The translations under genes were made by a program, and so were the position numbers. Source: Reticulitermes speratus (taxonomy: Eukaryota; Arthropoda; Insecta; Blattodea; Rhinotermitidae). Taken from it: 64,000 nt of DNA. Location of the stretch: assembly GCA_021186555.1 (NCBI GenBank), contig JAJKFL010000042.1:23249521-23313520 (forward strand). The letters are read 5' to 3'. Positions 23,061 to 34,351 of this stretch are shown here, piece after piece (within the stretch, counting starts at the first letter, position 1; each line of letters begins with the position of its first letter). Below the pieces are notes generated by a model that was given only the letters and a program-made list of their open reading frames with translations, made no database searches and was not told where the DNA came from.

Positions 23061-23900
23061 TCCATAGTGATATATAGCATATACATCTAAAATTTATTGC
23101 TTTATTTTTGCCAATTAAGGACACATCTCTAATATTACTTATGGTGGCTTTTAACTTCTATGTGTGAATATTAGTATACATATTACTTATGTCTAGTGAT
23201 GCCAGTTTTATATTAGGATCTACAGAAATTTCGTCTTAAGTTGTGCGCTAGCTCAAGGAATATCAGTATTTTTAAAGGCATATGATAGCGAAATAAGCTG
23301 GGTTACTTTCTCTGTGAAGAACTTTGCTAATTTACATGCGGGGGAATTATTCCAGTTGACAATATGTCTTATAGGATTTTTATTTTAAGGGTTTTGAAGA
23401 GATCTCTTTTGTTTTGTGGAGTGGGTTTCAAGTCGGTATATTTCCATTGATGTTCTTTCTTTATCAATGTCTTACTACAGATTATTCCTGTTCTTACAGT
23501 TTTCTGGTAATCATGAATGGAATCTGCATTTAATATAATAAATTCGTTGACATTTATGAAGTAATTTATTTTATTGTCCCAGTGTGAAACTATTAGTAGG
23601 CGTATGGAATTTCCTTTTAAGCTTTGACAATCATGGCATCATTTTTTATAGTTTCTTCTTCAGCGGTAGAATAGTTATTTTTTCATTTTCGGAATTTTGG
23701 TTATCTGTATGCGAGGTTTATTTATACAGATGGCCAATATTGTTGGCTACCTGCCAACTGATATGATCTTGGTCCGCAATATAGATGTAGCGGTTGCTGA
23801 TGGAAGGGCTAAGTTTCTTACCCAGTGTTTTGTATTTCGATATTTAGGTTACACTTAAAACTTTTATTGAAAAGACGCATTTCGTCACTGGGAAACTTAA
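23061..23900 (-). pseudogene. Penelope-like element, RT N-terminal part
   Basis: On the minus strand HIVNWNNSPACKLAKFF followed by KVTQLISLSYAFKNT lies near 23270-23375. VDPNIKLASLDISNMYTNI near 23160-23220 is RT motif A, with the catalytic Asp in SLDIS and the MYTNI ending characteristic of PLEs. Farther upstream TLIKKEHQWKYTDLKP is probably the N-terminal part. Frameshifts and stops are frequent. The part with motifs B and C should lie between here and 22200 but is disrupted by the LINE and by decay. Confidence 0.8.
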
Positions 23901-24009
23901 AGCTTGTTTGACAACTCTAGTGTAAAAGTAGCCACTCCTTGATCATACATGCCACATCTGCCACATCTTACCATCTTAGTTCTCGTTTTATCTGAACACT
24001 ACCTTAAAG

Positions 24010-24275
24010 CCTACGAGTTTTTAACAAAATAATATAATTCTTACATATGAGGTACAGTTACGACACCAAACCATCATTTTTACTTATATATATATTTCAA
24101 GGTTTTGTGCTTAGTGTTTTCTACATTCAACAATAAGTGTATTCTGTAACAAGACTGATATCTGAATGTCGAATGACTATTAATCACAGTTGGGAAGTTC
24201 TAACTTTTATCTTCTTAGACAGAGGGCGACGATTGCTCTTTGAAAGTCGATATATGTACATGTACATGGTTGCTA
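24010..24275 (+). mobile_element. Right (inverted) terminal repeat of Penelope-like element
   Basis: Diverged reverse complement of 20660-20940, sharing TTTTAACAAAAT, ACGACACCAAACCATCA, TGACTATTAATCACAGTTG and ATGTACATG. The hammerhead core is degraded here (GCGACGA in place of CTGATGA and no GAAA). Inverted terminal repeats at the 5' side are a known PLE arrangement. Confidence 0.7.
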
Positions 24276-26964
24276 TGTTCGATGGATTTAAGAGATAAGT
24301 TTATTAATTCTAACACCTTAAGTATACATGTCACCTGCTTTAGCACCAAAAACTCTGAATATTTTCCTACCCACTTTGGGTACGTGTTTCATGAGTCTTC
24401 CGGAAAACAGTCATTATATTCTCAGACGTCACCAAAGATAGTCCTTATAACGGCTACAGTTTCTGCTCTCTAAGAAAAGAACTGAAATGGCATTATAATT
24501 TATATAAAACAATCCATATTCATCTTCTTCTCAATACTACATTTGCGAGAAGGACAAACGGTCGAAGCCTAGGAACCTTCAACAAAACAATGCTCTGTCG
24601 TCTACAGCTAAGAATTGTCAGTTTTTGAAGGTGTAGTTGCCCTTAGAAACTTTGTGCAGTTATGTTATTTGTGTTCCCTGAAATAATCTTCGAATCAATT
24701 GACTTACCTATTATTTGTGATCAATATTGAGACCATGCGAACTTAAAAATTGGGAAAACGTTACAATCATTTTATTTTGGCAGATCTTTGAAAATATTTC
24801 ACGTAAAACTAATTAGTTACAGAAACTAGAAACAAAATCGCAGCAGTGGAAAACACGTCTTATATTCATTTCGCATATAATACAATTTTCTGCTGAGGGA
24901 CAATCCTCTCATTTGTAAAATTAAGGGATTAGGATGTTGGCAAGAAGGCTGGTTGCACTGATGAGGTCTTCTGTAGCTTCCATCAGTTTCTGCAGGCAAA
25001 TACGCGATAGCATCTAAGTCCACCACGACAGTTTCTTTCCGCGTCATCTCCGGTTATTTCACTGGGCTTGTATTATTTGGTTTTTTGTTGCTTCTGAAGC
25101 TTGGCTTTAAAAATTCTCTTAATTTACGCTCTTCTTTACTGTCGCGGCTAATGGAGGAGGAGTTTTATATAAGCTTTAAATAATTTATTATTCTGTGACA
25201 GAAGCGTCTTTTGCTTTCATCTATTATTAAGCGTCTAAGTTTTCACCGAAGAGCTTTTGATTAGAGTTTTTAATTCGTCTGCATCTCTTGAAAAGTAATT
25301 TTACTAGCTCCAAGGAATTGATCAGAACTAGCTTTACAGTTTTATGAACCGTTATACCTTGCACAAGAGGTAATTTCCTCTTACTAATTAGAAAGTAATT
25401 AATAGTAAATCTGTTGTAATTACTGTATGAGAGCTGATATATTTATTTATGTCAGAAGAATTTATTCTTAATTTTCTGTTCTTTAATCCTAAAAAGTATT
25501 ACAGTTCTTCCTTTACTATATTAAATGGCGTCTCCATTAGAACCTACAATATCTTCGACTGGTAGGCTATGAATTCGTACGCTGAACTTCGACTATCACA
25601 ATCTCCCCTTTCTTAAATAGCTCGATGTAAAGCTGTTTGTGAAGTGACTTACAGATTTTCTTATTTAATTCCCACTAACTAGTTGTGACTGAAAAGAATT
25701 ATAAATACTATAACTTCTAAATTCTATTCGGGATTTTACCGCCTGTTGCAGTAATTTTAGTTGTTGCTATGGAGTAGGCAGAGGGTTTCTCTCTTCAATA
25801 CTTAAAAGAGGTTTCTAGATTTTACTATTTACAACTAGTAGTATAGTATTTAAGATATTTAGATCAACTTCGGCACCAAGCTCTTCTTTGCTCCGTTGCT
25901 TAACCTCCTCCATCCTACTCTCGTTGCTTGAAGCAGATTTTGTCGAATGAATTTTATCGGAGCAGAATTATTCATGATAAATTAAAACTGTTGAGCTTGT
26001 AAAAAAATTAGACTTCTATGAAACCCGAGGTTTATTAGGTTACTGTATTGACCAGTACTTTCCAGTACGTACAATCGTATACCTGATGAATGAAATCCAT
26101 AAATTCATACCTGCTCTTTAACGCTCATTTTTATATTAAAGACAAGGATTTTGGGATATGAAAACGATTACTTGCCATAGGACCTTTCTCCCCCATCTTC
26201 AGAGTAAATGATGGAGAGAGCATGATCCTTTGAAAGGTAGACACAGGGTTGTTTCCACCAGGTCATACGGCGCCACGCTTCGGGTACGTTAAGAGTAAAT
26301 GCATGATAATATCAAAACTCACATTTTAATATTACTCTTCCATCTATGCCTTGGTCTTTTTTCTGGTATTCGGCTGAATGCTTTCGCATTTCTCAGTTAT
26401 ATGGTGTGTACACAACTACATTCGGGACCAGAGAAATTTGAAGGAAAAATAATGTCCGTTTAATCAACGCCCCATTGTAGAAGTTCTGTACTGAATATCC
26501 CTTACGTATCAAAGAAATAATTTTGGATATTACAAATTATGCTCCATGTGGGGAACCAAACCTGGTTTGCAAGTATTCTATTATTTAGAACACTGGTAGA
26601 CCACAGGAAATCTGTTTGCCTAGGTTGCAGCTCTGCTTCTGCTCTTGGTAGAGAAGATATTAAATTTGCTAAGTGAAACAAATCGACACAGAATTATGAC
26701 GTCATTTATTAATCTGCTAATTAATGCTTAAACTTTCTGTAAAAGTTTAATGCCTGTTGCAGAGAACTGTGGCAGCATTTGCAGCAAGAAGGGAAAGGGA
26801 ACAATGTTCAATCAAACTGGAGGATAGATGTGGTTAAAACTTGGGTTACCAGTAGCGAAACTGAGTGTTATGTCAGATAAGATTTATGTGTTGAGCACAA
26901 AAGCGGGACATAGTGTTGGTGTCATGAAGAAGCTACTAAGTTGCTAAGATTTTGTAAGACCGAT
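24276..26964. other. Unannotated AT-rich sequence
   Basis: No gene or repeat recognised over 2.7 kb. Open frames are under 80 codons and show no motifs. Confidence 0.5.
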
Positions 26965-27130
26965 AGTAGAGCATGGAACATTTGTGGAATGATACTGACA
27001 GGAGATGACCAAAGTACTTGGAGAAAAAGCTCTCTCAGTGCCACTCTCTCCACCAAAAATCCGATATGTAGTAGGCTAGTATTGAATTCGGTCCCCGCAA
27101 TGAGAAATCGACGACTAACTTATGTCATGG
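26965..27130 (-). mobile_element. Old SINE C copy
   Basis: The plus strand GGAATGATACTGACAGGAGA, then CCAAAGTACTTGG and CAGTGCCACTCTCTCCACCA, then CGACGACTAACT, aligns with the reverse complement of the intact SINE C at 12.7 kb. Strong divergence and a ruined B-box show it is much older. The 64-codon open frame is a leftover of the SINE. Confidence 0.65.
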
Positions 27131-28689
27131 AATAAATCATTAATGGACGTTCTGCAAATTTGCATTGTGGCCAACAGAAATCTATCTTGAAAAGTGTCAT
27201 AGTTCTGTACCACAAAGTAAGATTCGAGTTTATTTATTCACTGAAATGAAAAGCAATATAGTTTTGAAAAAGCCATAAAAGTTAATTTTCCAAGAAGTGT
27301 TTAGAATGTGATTTGTGATTTTTTCCTTAAAACTAATATTGTAGGAAACAACGAATACATACAAATGGTACAAAGTCAAAGCACAAAATCATGATTATCA
27401 CTATGAAGGTTACCGCTTCAAAAAAAGATAGTAAATTCAAAATACTGCTTAGTAGTAGGGCGCCAGAATATTAAAGCCGGAAGAATATAAAAATTTTTTT
27501 CCTAACCATAGAGTGCAAGGTGTGATTTGCTTGGAGTTCCGTGTGGAATTTGTAGCTTAAGACCATAACATTAGTTTCATATGTGTCAGGCAAGGACAGC
27601 TGGAGTAGAGACCCAACAATGTGATTTTCATCACGCATAAGCTTCTGGTCCTTACTGCGTGTTTGCTATGCATTTCCTTAAAACTTATTTCTGGACCACA
27701 ATTCATCTAATTCTAACTTATACACCATACGTGAGGGAGTTTTGTTTCTAGAAATATGTTTTGTGACTTACTTTATCTCACGATTCTTCAGAATTGGTCA
27801 AAATTGCTACAGGGACGTACATTTCTTCATTAGGAAAATACAAATTTGAAAAAGAATTGTATTAAGAACTTTGGAGAGTTTTAAATATTTTTATGCCGTG
27901 CATAATTAATAAAATGAGTTCTCCCAATTGTTTGTACCATCTCCTATTGGTTCGAGCACAGTCTTTATGGAAGCTGATAGTCATTAAACGCCACGAAGTC
28001 TTCCCACTTTTATTCGAACCTAAAATTTCTTTGCTATATTCATAAAGAGACGGCCAAATATCACTGACCTAAGCCAGCTGAAACATCTATAACCTCCATA
28101 CTAATATCACACGTTCCTATAATGTATCTCTTTATTCAATACTGCCCCCCTTTCAGGTGTGCCAACAGAAGTTTAGTTTATATGTAACAATTCCTATGGC
28201 AGTTTATGACTTGAATACCTCGAGTAATTAGCTCCCAATGTGAGATGATGACACGAAAATTAATTTTTACGTAATCAAGCACCTAAGTACAGAGCACATG
28301 CAACCCACACTTCTGACGAAGAAGCGTGTTTCGTATCACCGTCAGTGTCAAAGCTGTGCGGACGCCGACTTTTTCACAAACAGCAACCGAGGTTCATTTG
28401 AATGACAATTTAATGACTCGGAATTTTATTCAATGAACACCATGCTTTCCAAATGCACATCGCTTACACTATTCATCCGGCAAGGTAGATGGAAGGCCAC
28501 GCCACTTTATTCGCAACAAGCACCCTATAACCGGCCGACTATCTCCTACTCAGTCAGTAGAGCAAACTCTTTGTTTCAAGGAATGTAAGTGGTCCTAGTG
28601 ATTAAATTGCTAGTTGAAATTGGATACATATTCTTTACTAGCATTGTTTTAAGTACTACAGGGTCTTGTTGGGTCTTTATGAATACGGC
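27131..28689. other. Unannotated sequence
   Basis: No recognisable gene, RNA or repeat. Confidence 0.5.
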
Positions 28690-28790
28690 ACTGAACCGCC
28701 CGTGTCTGAAGCTAGGACGCTACTCATATAGCTTGGGCACGCACTCTCTAGCACCCTGGTTCGAAATTCATCCCCCCTTAGATTTTCCTA
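28690..28790 (+). mobile_element. Possible tRNA-like SINE fragment
   Basis: GGACGCTACTCATATAGCTT leads, about 20 bases on, to CTCTAGCACCCTGGTTCGAAATTC. The last part resembles a B-box with two changed bases. No partner copy in this window. Confidence 0.3.
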
Positions 28791-29329
28791 CTTCTTCCCA
28801 TTGGCTAACTCTGCCCTAATTCTGTAATCTAAATTTCTGCCTGTGTGGACCCTGTCGCATCCCTAACGAAGCAACTGGATTTTTCTGTAGTCATCACCCA
28901 CATGTTGAAATATGAGGGTCAAAATCTGTCAGAGTATCGAATTTCTAAGACTCTGGAGTTTGCTGAAATCCCATTAATTTTGACAGTGACAAAATGCGAC
29001 ATGTACTGGCCCCCCTTCGCTTTGCCCTGCCTGTCCACTGTCCACACTTCTGGCGTCCAGATGTTACTACTAACCTACCAAGTCCTGTTTTAACAAAATC
29101 CTCCAAACCAAACTAACTACTCACGCTTGCAATCAAAGATAAATTTTAAATATCAAAATTAATAAGTGCAACGATTACAACCCTCTTGTCGCTAAAGGGA
29201 ACAATGCCTAAATTCTGATGATCCAGCTCTTCCCACACACTTTTTTGATGGGTAATTGGAAGACGTTGGCATAAATTCAGACAAGAAGCATATTGATTCC
29301 ATTGCTGGAGGTTCTAATGATGTTGAACA
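28791..29329. other. Unannotated sequence
   Basis: An 82-codon plus-strand frame at 28845-29093 has no recognised motif; nothing else seen. Confidence 0.45.
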
Positions 29330-30033
29330 AAGAGAAGATTACGTGAAAAATTTCGCAGGTGACAGGACCTGCAGTCTAATCCGAATGGTTACGTAAACAA
29401 CATGCCCTTTGGCAAGGAATGAGTACTTTGTGAGACACGATAGTGTACGTGCACATCTACGTTTTTAATATGCAAAGGGCTAGGCACCAAAACGACAGAA
29501 AAATGGCACACACAAGCACGCATGCACGCAAGCGCACACACACACACCAAAGCCAGTATGTGAAACCGAAGATGTAACAGTGTTACCGGATCAAGAGGCA
29601 CACACAGATACACGAGTTGTGGCAAATAGGTCATATATAGTATTTAAGAAGAAAAGCAGAAAACATGCATACTGATAGACGTAGCAGTACCAGCGGACAG
29701 GAATGTCATGCGAAAGGAAGCAGAAAAGAAAATAAGGTACAAAAATTTATGCATAGAGAAAAAACGAATGTGAAATATGAAATGTATGATTATACCTGTA
29801 ATAATTGGAGCGACCAAAAGAGTAACAAAGGTTTAAAGAAACTTTTGGAGACCATACCAGGAAAACATTCAATAGATTCACTATAAACAGCAGCTATACT
29901 CGGAATATCACACATAATGAGGAAAAGTACTGCAGTCTGTATCTTGGAGCCTAGACGGTGATTCAAGAGAAGAATTAACAGGAAGAACAAACCTGTCGCA
30001 AAAGACAACAAAATAATAATAAAAATAATAATG
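29330..30033 (+). mobile_element. Dong/R4-like LINE 3' fragment, copy 1
   Basis: Aligns with the copy at 53.8-54.6 kb. Shared fragments include the segment with ACACACACACCAAA, HTDRRSSTS (from the ID-VAIPADRNV region), KKLLETIPGKHSIDSL, and a 3' end followed by AATAATAATAAAAATAATAATG. The restriction-like endonuclease region (PD...D in R2/R4-clade elements) is present only as shifted fragments. An internal deletion near 29400 removes the CCHC-like zinc knuckle. Dead copy. Confidence 0.7.
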
Positions 30034-30328
30034 TAATTCCATATCTCTTTCCAAATAGGCCGTTTTTACATTATCCTCCATCCACTCCCCTTTTCCAATC
30101 GGCATTTTCTCAGATTGATAAAAAGCACTACGTAATTCGCTCAGTCTTCCTATTTGTTATTTTAATAATACAAGCTTAAAGAGCAGTCTGAGAATTTACA
30201 CTATAAGCATAACTGTGTAATATGGTTTGTTGTTTATAAGCTTAATTAGTGGCTTGTAACCGACCATCATCTTTTCGATTCCTGGGAGATTCCTTCCTAA
30301 TAATTAGGAATAACCGGATATTTGGCTT
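30034..30328. other. Spacer before minisatellite
   Basis: AT-rich; nothing recognised. Confidence 0.5.
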
Positions 30329-30979
30329 GTAGTCTGTTTATGCAAAGGGAGTGTGTACTGTAGGCTGTTTATGCAAAGGGAGTGTGTACTGTACTCTGTT
30401 TATGCAAAGGGAGTGTGTACTGTAGTCTGTTTATGCAAAGGGAGTATGTACTGTAGTCTGTTTATGCAAAGGGAGTGTGTACTGTAGTCTGTTTATGCAA
30501 AGGGAGTGTGTACTGTAGGCTGTTTATGCAAAGGGAGTGTGTACTGTAGTCTGTTTATGCAAAGGGAGTGTGTACTGTAGTCTGTTTATGCAAAGGGAGT
30601 GTGTACTGTAGGCTGTTTATGCAAAGGGAGTGTGTACTGTAGTCTGTTTATGCAAAGGGAGTGTGTACTGTAGTCTGTTTATGCAAAGGGAGTATGTACT
30701 GTAGGTTGTTTATGCAAAAGGAGTGTGTACTGTAGTCTGTTTATGCAAAGGGAGTATGTACTGTAGGCTGTTTATGCAAAGGGAGTGTGTACTGTAGTCT
30801 GTTTATGCAAAGGGAGTATGTACTGTAGGCTGTTTATGCAAAGGGAGTGTGTACTGTAGTCTGTTTATGCAAAGGGAGTATGTACTGTAGGCTGTTTATG
30901 CAAAGGGAGTATGTACTGTAGGCTGTTTATGCAAAGGGAGTGTGTACTGTAGTCTGTTTATGCAAAGGGAGTGTGTACT
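30329..30979. repeat. Minisatellite, 21 units of 31 bp
   Basis: The unit reads GTAGTCTGTTTATGCAAAGG then GAGTGTGTACT. I count 21 units over exactly 651 bp. Units differ at only a few sites, mainly AGTCTG or AGGCTG and GTGTGT or GTATGT, and the variants are interleaved, which fits recent amplification and conversion. There are no spacers, so it is not a CRISPR array. Confidence 0.97.
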
Positions 30980-31291
30980 CTAGGCTTTTTAAATTAACGA
31001 ATGCTTTTCCTGTGGAGGTAGGCTGCATAGAGTTTTTCGAGAGCTTGTCAACGGAGTGTGTGTGTGTGGGGGGGGGGGGATGTGTTTATGCCACAGTCGA
31101 CCTACTTGAAAGCTGAAGGTCGTTTCGGTTCATCCCTCATTCATAAGAAGCTGGAAAACAAAAATTGCAGGCAAGAATAGTGGGGACAGACAAAGTCAAT
31201 GCATGCAGAGGTTCATGCATTACAGCACTTATAAAATACATTGTTTAGTGTCGGCCTGAATGGATACAGAAGATGACCTAATTTATCGAAG
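30980..31291. other. Spacer with G-run
   Basis: A GT stretch followed by 12 G lies at 31056-31079. Nothing else recognised. Confidence 0.6.
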
Positions 31292-31573
31292 TTATATTTT
31301 GTAGTTTTGTCCATGGGGCAACAGCCCCTAGTAGACCAGGGTCTCCTCAGTATCAAGGCTTCACGATCACACTCAGTTACACACACCATAATCGGTAGGA
31401 TTCCTCTGGACGAGTGATCAGCCCGACTCATAGAACTCTACCTGACAATACATAAAACTCACAAGAGACAAACATTCATGTCCACGGCGGGATTCGAACC
31501 AACAATCCTAGCAAGTAAGCGGCCGCAAACCCACGCCTTGGACAGCGCGGCCACTGGGATCGGCTTATATTTT
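31292..31573 (-). mobile_element. SINE B, copy with 9-bp duplication
   Basis: The body 31301-31564, on the minus strand, begins GCCGATCCCAGTGGCCGCGC, has B-box GGTTCGAATCC and ends GGGGCTGTTGCCCCA. TTATATTTT at 31292-31300 and 31565-31573 is the target-site duplication. Confidence 0.9.
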
Positions 31574-32720
31574 CAGTAAATTTAAGATCATCTTTCATGG
31601 TAAAATAAATAAATATATATATATATAGTGCTTACGTAAATTAATTATACAAATTTGCGGAAAAAAATTGTCTTCTTATTTCTTCAAAAACTTACTGCAT
31701 GTATGAAAGCAATAATACCCCTACTGATACCGGTCGGCAGCTACCACCGCCATCATAATTCGTCCCATCTATTTGCCGTATAGTCCCTGGGACAAAGCCT
31801 TGCTTTCGACAAATTCTATGAGTCCATAGAACAACTGATACGTGAGGCAGTTGAAGCGCATTCTCAAATCAAGGAATTGCGTATGAAGCTTCAAGTGGAA
31901 GGATGAGTGAGTGTGAATGAGACGTTAGGAGCGGGATAAAAGTACATTTGGTCCCTTTGAAGGGTGTGTGTGTGTTAAGAGACCGTAATTCACGATCATA
32001 GAAAACAAAGGACGATGCAAAATCTGAACTTCAAAAGTATAAAGTAAAAAGTATAAAAGTAAAAGAGTAACATTTTTCCTTTTCAGTTGACTTCTCTAAT
32101 ATTATGATCAAAGCGTATAAGGGTGTGGACTTATGTACAAATACTTCCCTGAAATGTTGTCCAGTGTAGGCAGAAGCCTTGCGATTGGCATCTCCCTGGG
32201 CAGTCAGTCCCATGAAATTGAGAGGATGCTTAGTTTCTGAGTTAATTCTGCATCTAACAGACCACAGGGTCTAATTCCTGTGAAAAGAAAACTGTACTTA
32301 CGTAATTTAATAATGATCACAAATTGTGTCATTCACTAATGCAGTAGGCCAGTGCTTTTGTTCATTTTTACAGATAATTTTGATCGAGTGTCTTCTGACC
32401 AACCATTCAATCACTTAACATCTAGCCAAGCCTTCTAGTGAGTCTGACAACATACAACTTCGCTGGCATTCAATTGCACAGATCAGGTGTACTTAATAAA
32501 CAAACACGCCCAACCAGAGCATCAGGCACAAGCACTATCAATCCTCAAGATGAGTAAGCCAAGATCTTTCAAAATCAGTCTTTTAGTAAAGTACGTATGT
32601 CAGCCAGCCATTCAGGCAGGTCAGGCTAGCAGCCAGTCATCACTTGTCTAGTACACGAAAAATGTTGTGTGTTCTTTACGTGTGAAATCATCAAATATGG
32701 TTTCACATTGCAAGCGTATC
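31574..32720. other. Unannotated sequence
   Basis: A short (TA)n run lies at about 31614-31626. No gene recognised. Confidence 0.5.
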
Positions 32721-33302
32721 GTATGTATGTATGTATGTATGTAGGTATGTATGTATGTATGTGTATGTATGTATGTATGTATGTATGTATGTATGTATGT
32801 ACGTATGTATGTATGTATGTATGTATGTACGTATGTATTATGTATGTATGCAAGTATATATGTATGTACGTATGTATTATGTATGTATGTATGTATGTAT
32901 GTATGTATGTACGTATGTATGTATGTATGTATGTATGTATGTATGTATGTACGTATGTATGTATGTATGTATGTATGTACGTATGTATTATGTATGTATG
33001 CAAGTATGTATGTATGTGTGTATGTGTGTATGTATGTTTGTATGTATGTATGCATGTATGCATGTATGCAAGTATGTATGTATGTATGTAGGTATGCAAG
33101 TATATACGTATGTATGTATGTTTGTGTACGTATGTATATATGTATGTATGCAAGTATGTATGTATGTATGTGTGTATGTATGTCGGTATGCAAGTATGTA
33201 TGTATGTTTGTGTATGTATGTATGTATGTATGTATGTATGTATGTATGTGTGTGTATGTATGTATGTGTTTGTGTATGTATGTATGTATGTATGTGTGTA
33301 TG
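32721..33302. repeat. Long (TATG)n microsatellite
   Basis: About 580 bp of TATG repeats with scattered TACG, TGCA and TATTATG interruptions. The long frames on both strands, rich in Tyr/Met/Val/Cys or His/Tyr/Thr/Ile, are the repeat translated and not proteins. The same repeat follows the LINE fragment downstream. Confidence 0.97.
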
Positions 33303-33339
33303 GATCATATATTCTGCATTCGTCAAATACTTGAGAAAA

Positions 33340-34285
33340 ATAGGAATACAATGAGGCAGTGCATCAGCTATTTATAGACTTCAAGAAAGCCCATGATTCA
33401 GTTAGGAGGGAGGTTTTGTATAATATTCTCATTGAATTTGGTATCCCTATGAAACTAGCAAGGCTCGTAAAAATGTGTCTAAATGAAACCTATAGCAGAG
33501 TTCGGGTAGGTAAACATTTGTCTGACACATTTCCTATTAAGAATGGTTTGAAACAAGGAGATGCTTTATCGCCATTGCTTTTCAACTTTGCTTCGGAATA
33601 TGCCATTAGGAGAGTTCAGGCAAACCAGGAGGGTTTGAAATTAAATGGTACACATCAGCTTCTAGTTTATGCTGACGACATATTGAGCGGAAGCGTACAT
33701 GCTATAAAAACACAGAAGCTTAATAGGCGCTAGTAAGAAGATTGGTCTAGAAGTAAATGCTGAGAAAACTAAGTACATGGTCATGTCTCGATATCAGAAT
33801 GCAGGACAAAATGACAACATAAAGATAGATAATAAATCCTTTCAAAGGGTCGAATAGTTCAAATATTTGGGAACAACCCTAACGAATCGAAATTCCATTC
33901 AGGAAGAAATTAAGAGCAGATTGAAGCCGGGGAATGCTTGTTATCATTCGGTGCAGGATCTTCTGTGATCAAATCAAGAAGAGGTGGACGGGGCATGTAG
34001 CACGTACGGGGGAGGGGAGAGGTGCATACAGGATTTTGGTAGGGAGACCCGAGGGAAGGAGACCACTTGGAAGACCTAGGCGTAGATGGGAGGATAATAT
34101 TAAAATGGACCTTCAAGGCGTGAGATGGGATGGCGTGGCCTGGATTGATATGGCTCAGGATAGGGACAGGTGGCGAGCCGTTGTGAATGCGGTAATGAAC
34201 CTTCGGGTTCCATAAAACGCGGAGAATTTCTTGACTAGCTGAAGACTTGTTACCTTCTCAAGAAGGACTCTGCTTCATGGAGTTA
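33340..34285 (+). mobile_element. LINE fragment with reverse transcriptase core
   Basis: RT motifs are clear: [11 protein letters not shown] (motif A) near 33368, [17 protein letters not shown] (motif B) near 33542, and YADD at 33668-33679 (motif C). After a frameshift near 33720 come EVNAEKTKYMVMSR and [21 protein letters not shown] deletion near 33960 joins this to the C-terminal part with [20 protein letters not shown] and [18 protein letters not shown], followed by a stop at about 34213 and a short 3' UTR. The endonuclease and N-terminal part are missing, so the copy is 5'-truncated and dead. The clade is uncertain; I would place it among common insect non-LTR elements with APE-type endonuclease. 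The (TATG)n run directly downstream looks like its tail. Confidence 0.9.
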
Positions 34286-34294
34286 GTATGTATG

Positions 34295-34327
<33 letters not shown>

Positions 34328-34351
34328 GTGTGTGTGTATGCATGTATGTAT
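34286..34351 (+). repeat. (TATG)n tail of the LINE
   Basis: TATG/TGTG repeat directly after the LINE 3' UTR (CTTCATGGAGTTAGTATG). It is the likely microsatellite tail and matches the array upstream. Confidence 0.85.

Noticed and set aside
24220..24265. Hammerhead core in the right PLE terminal repeat
   Set aside because: The core reads GCGACGA and GAAA is lost; recorded only as a decayed counterpart of the left repeat.
30329..30979. Possible CRISPR array
   Set aside because: Units abut without unique spacers and are 31 bp throughout; it is a minisatellite in a eukaryotic context.
32626..33377. Long open frames on both strands (up to 241 codons)
   Set aside because: They are translations of the (TATG)n array in several frames, with periodic Tyr/Met/Val/Cys or His/Tyr/Thr/Ile composition and no domain.
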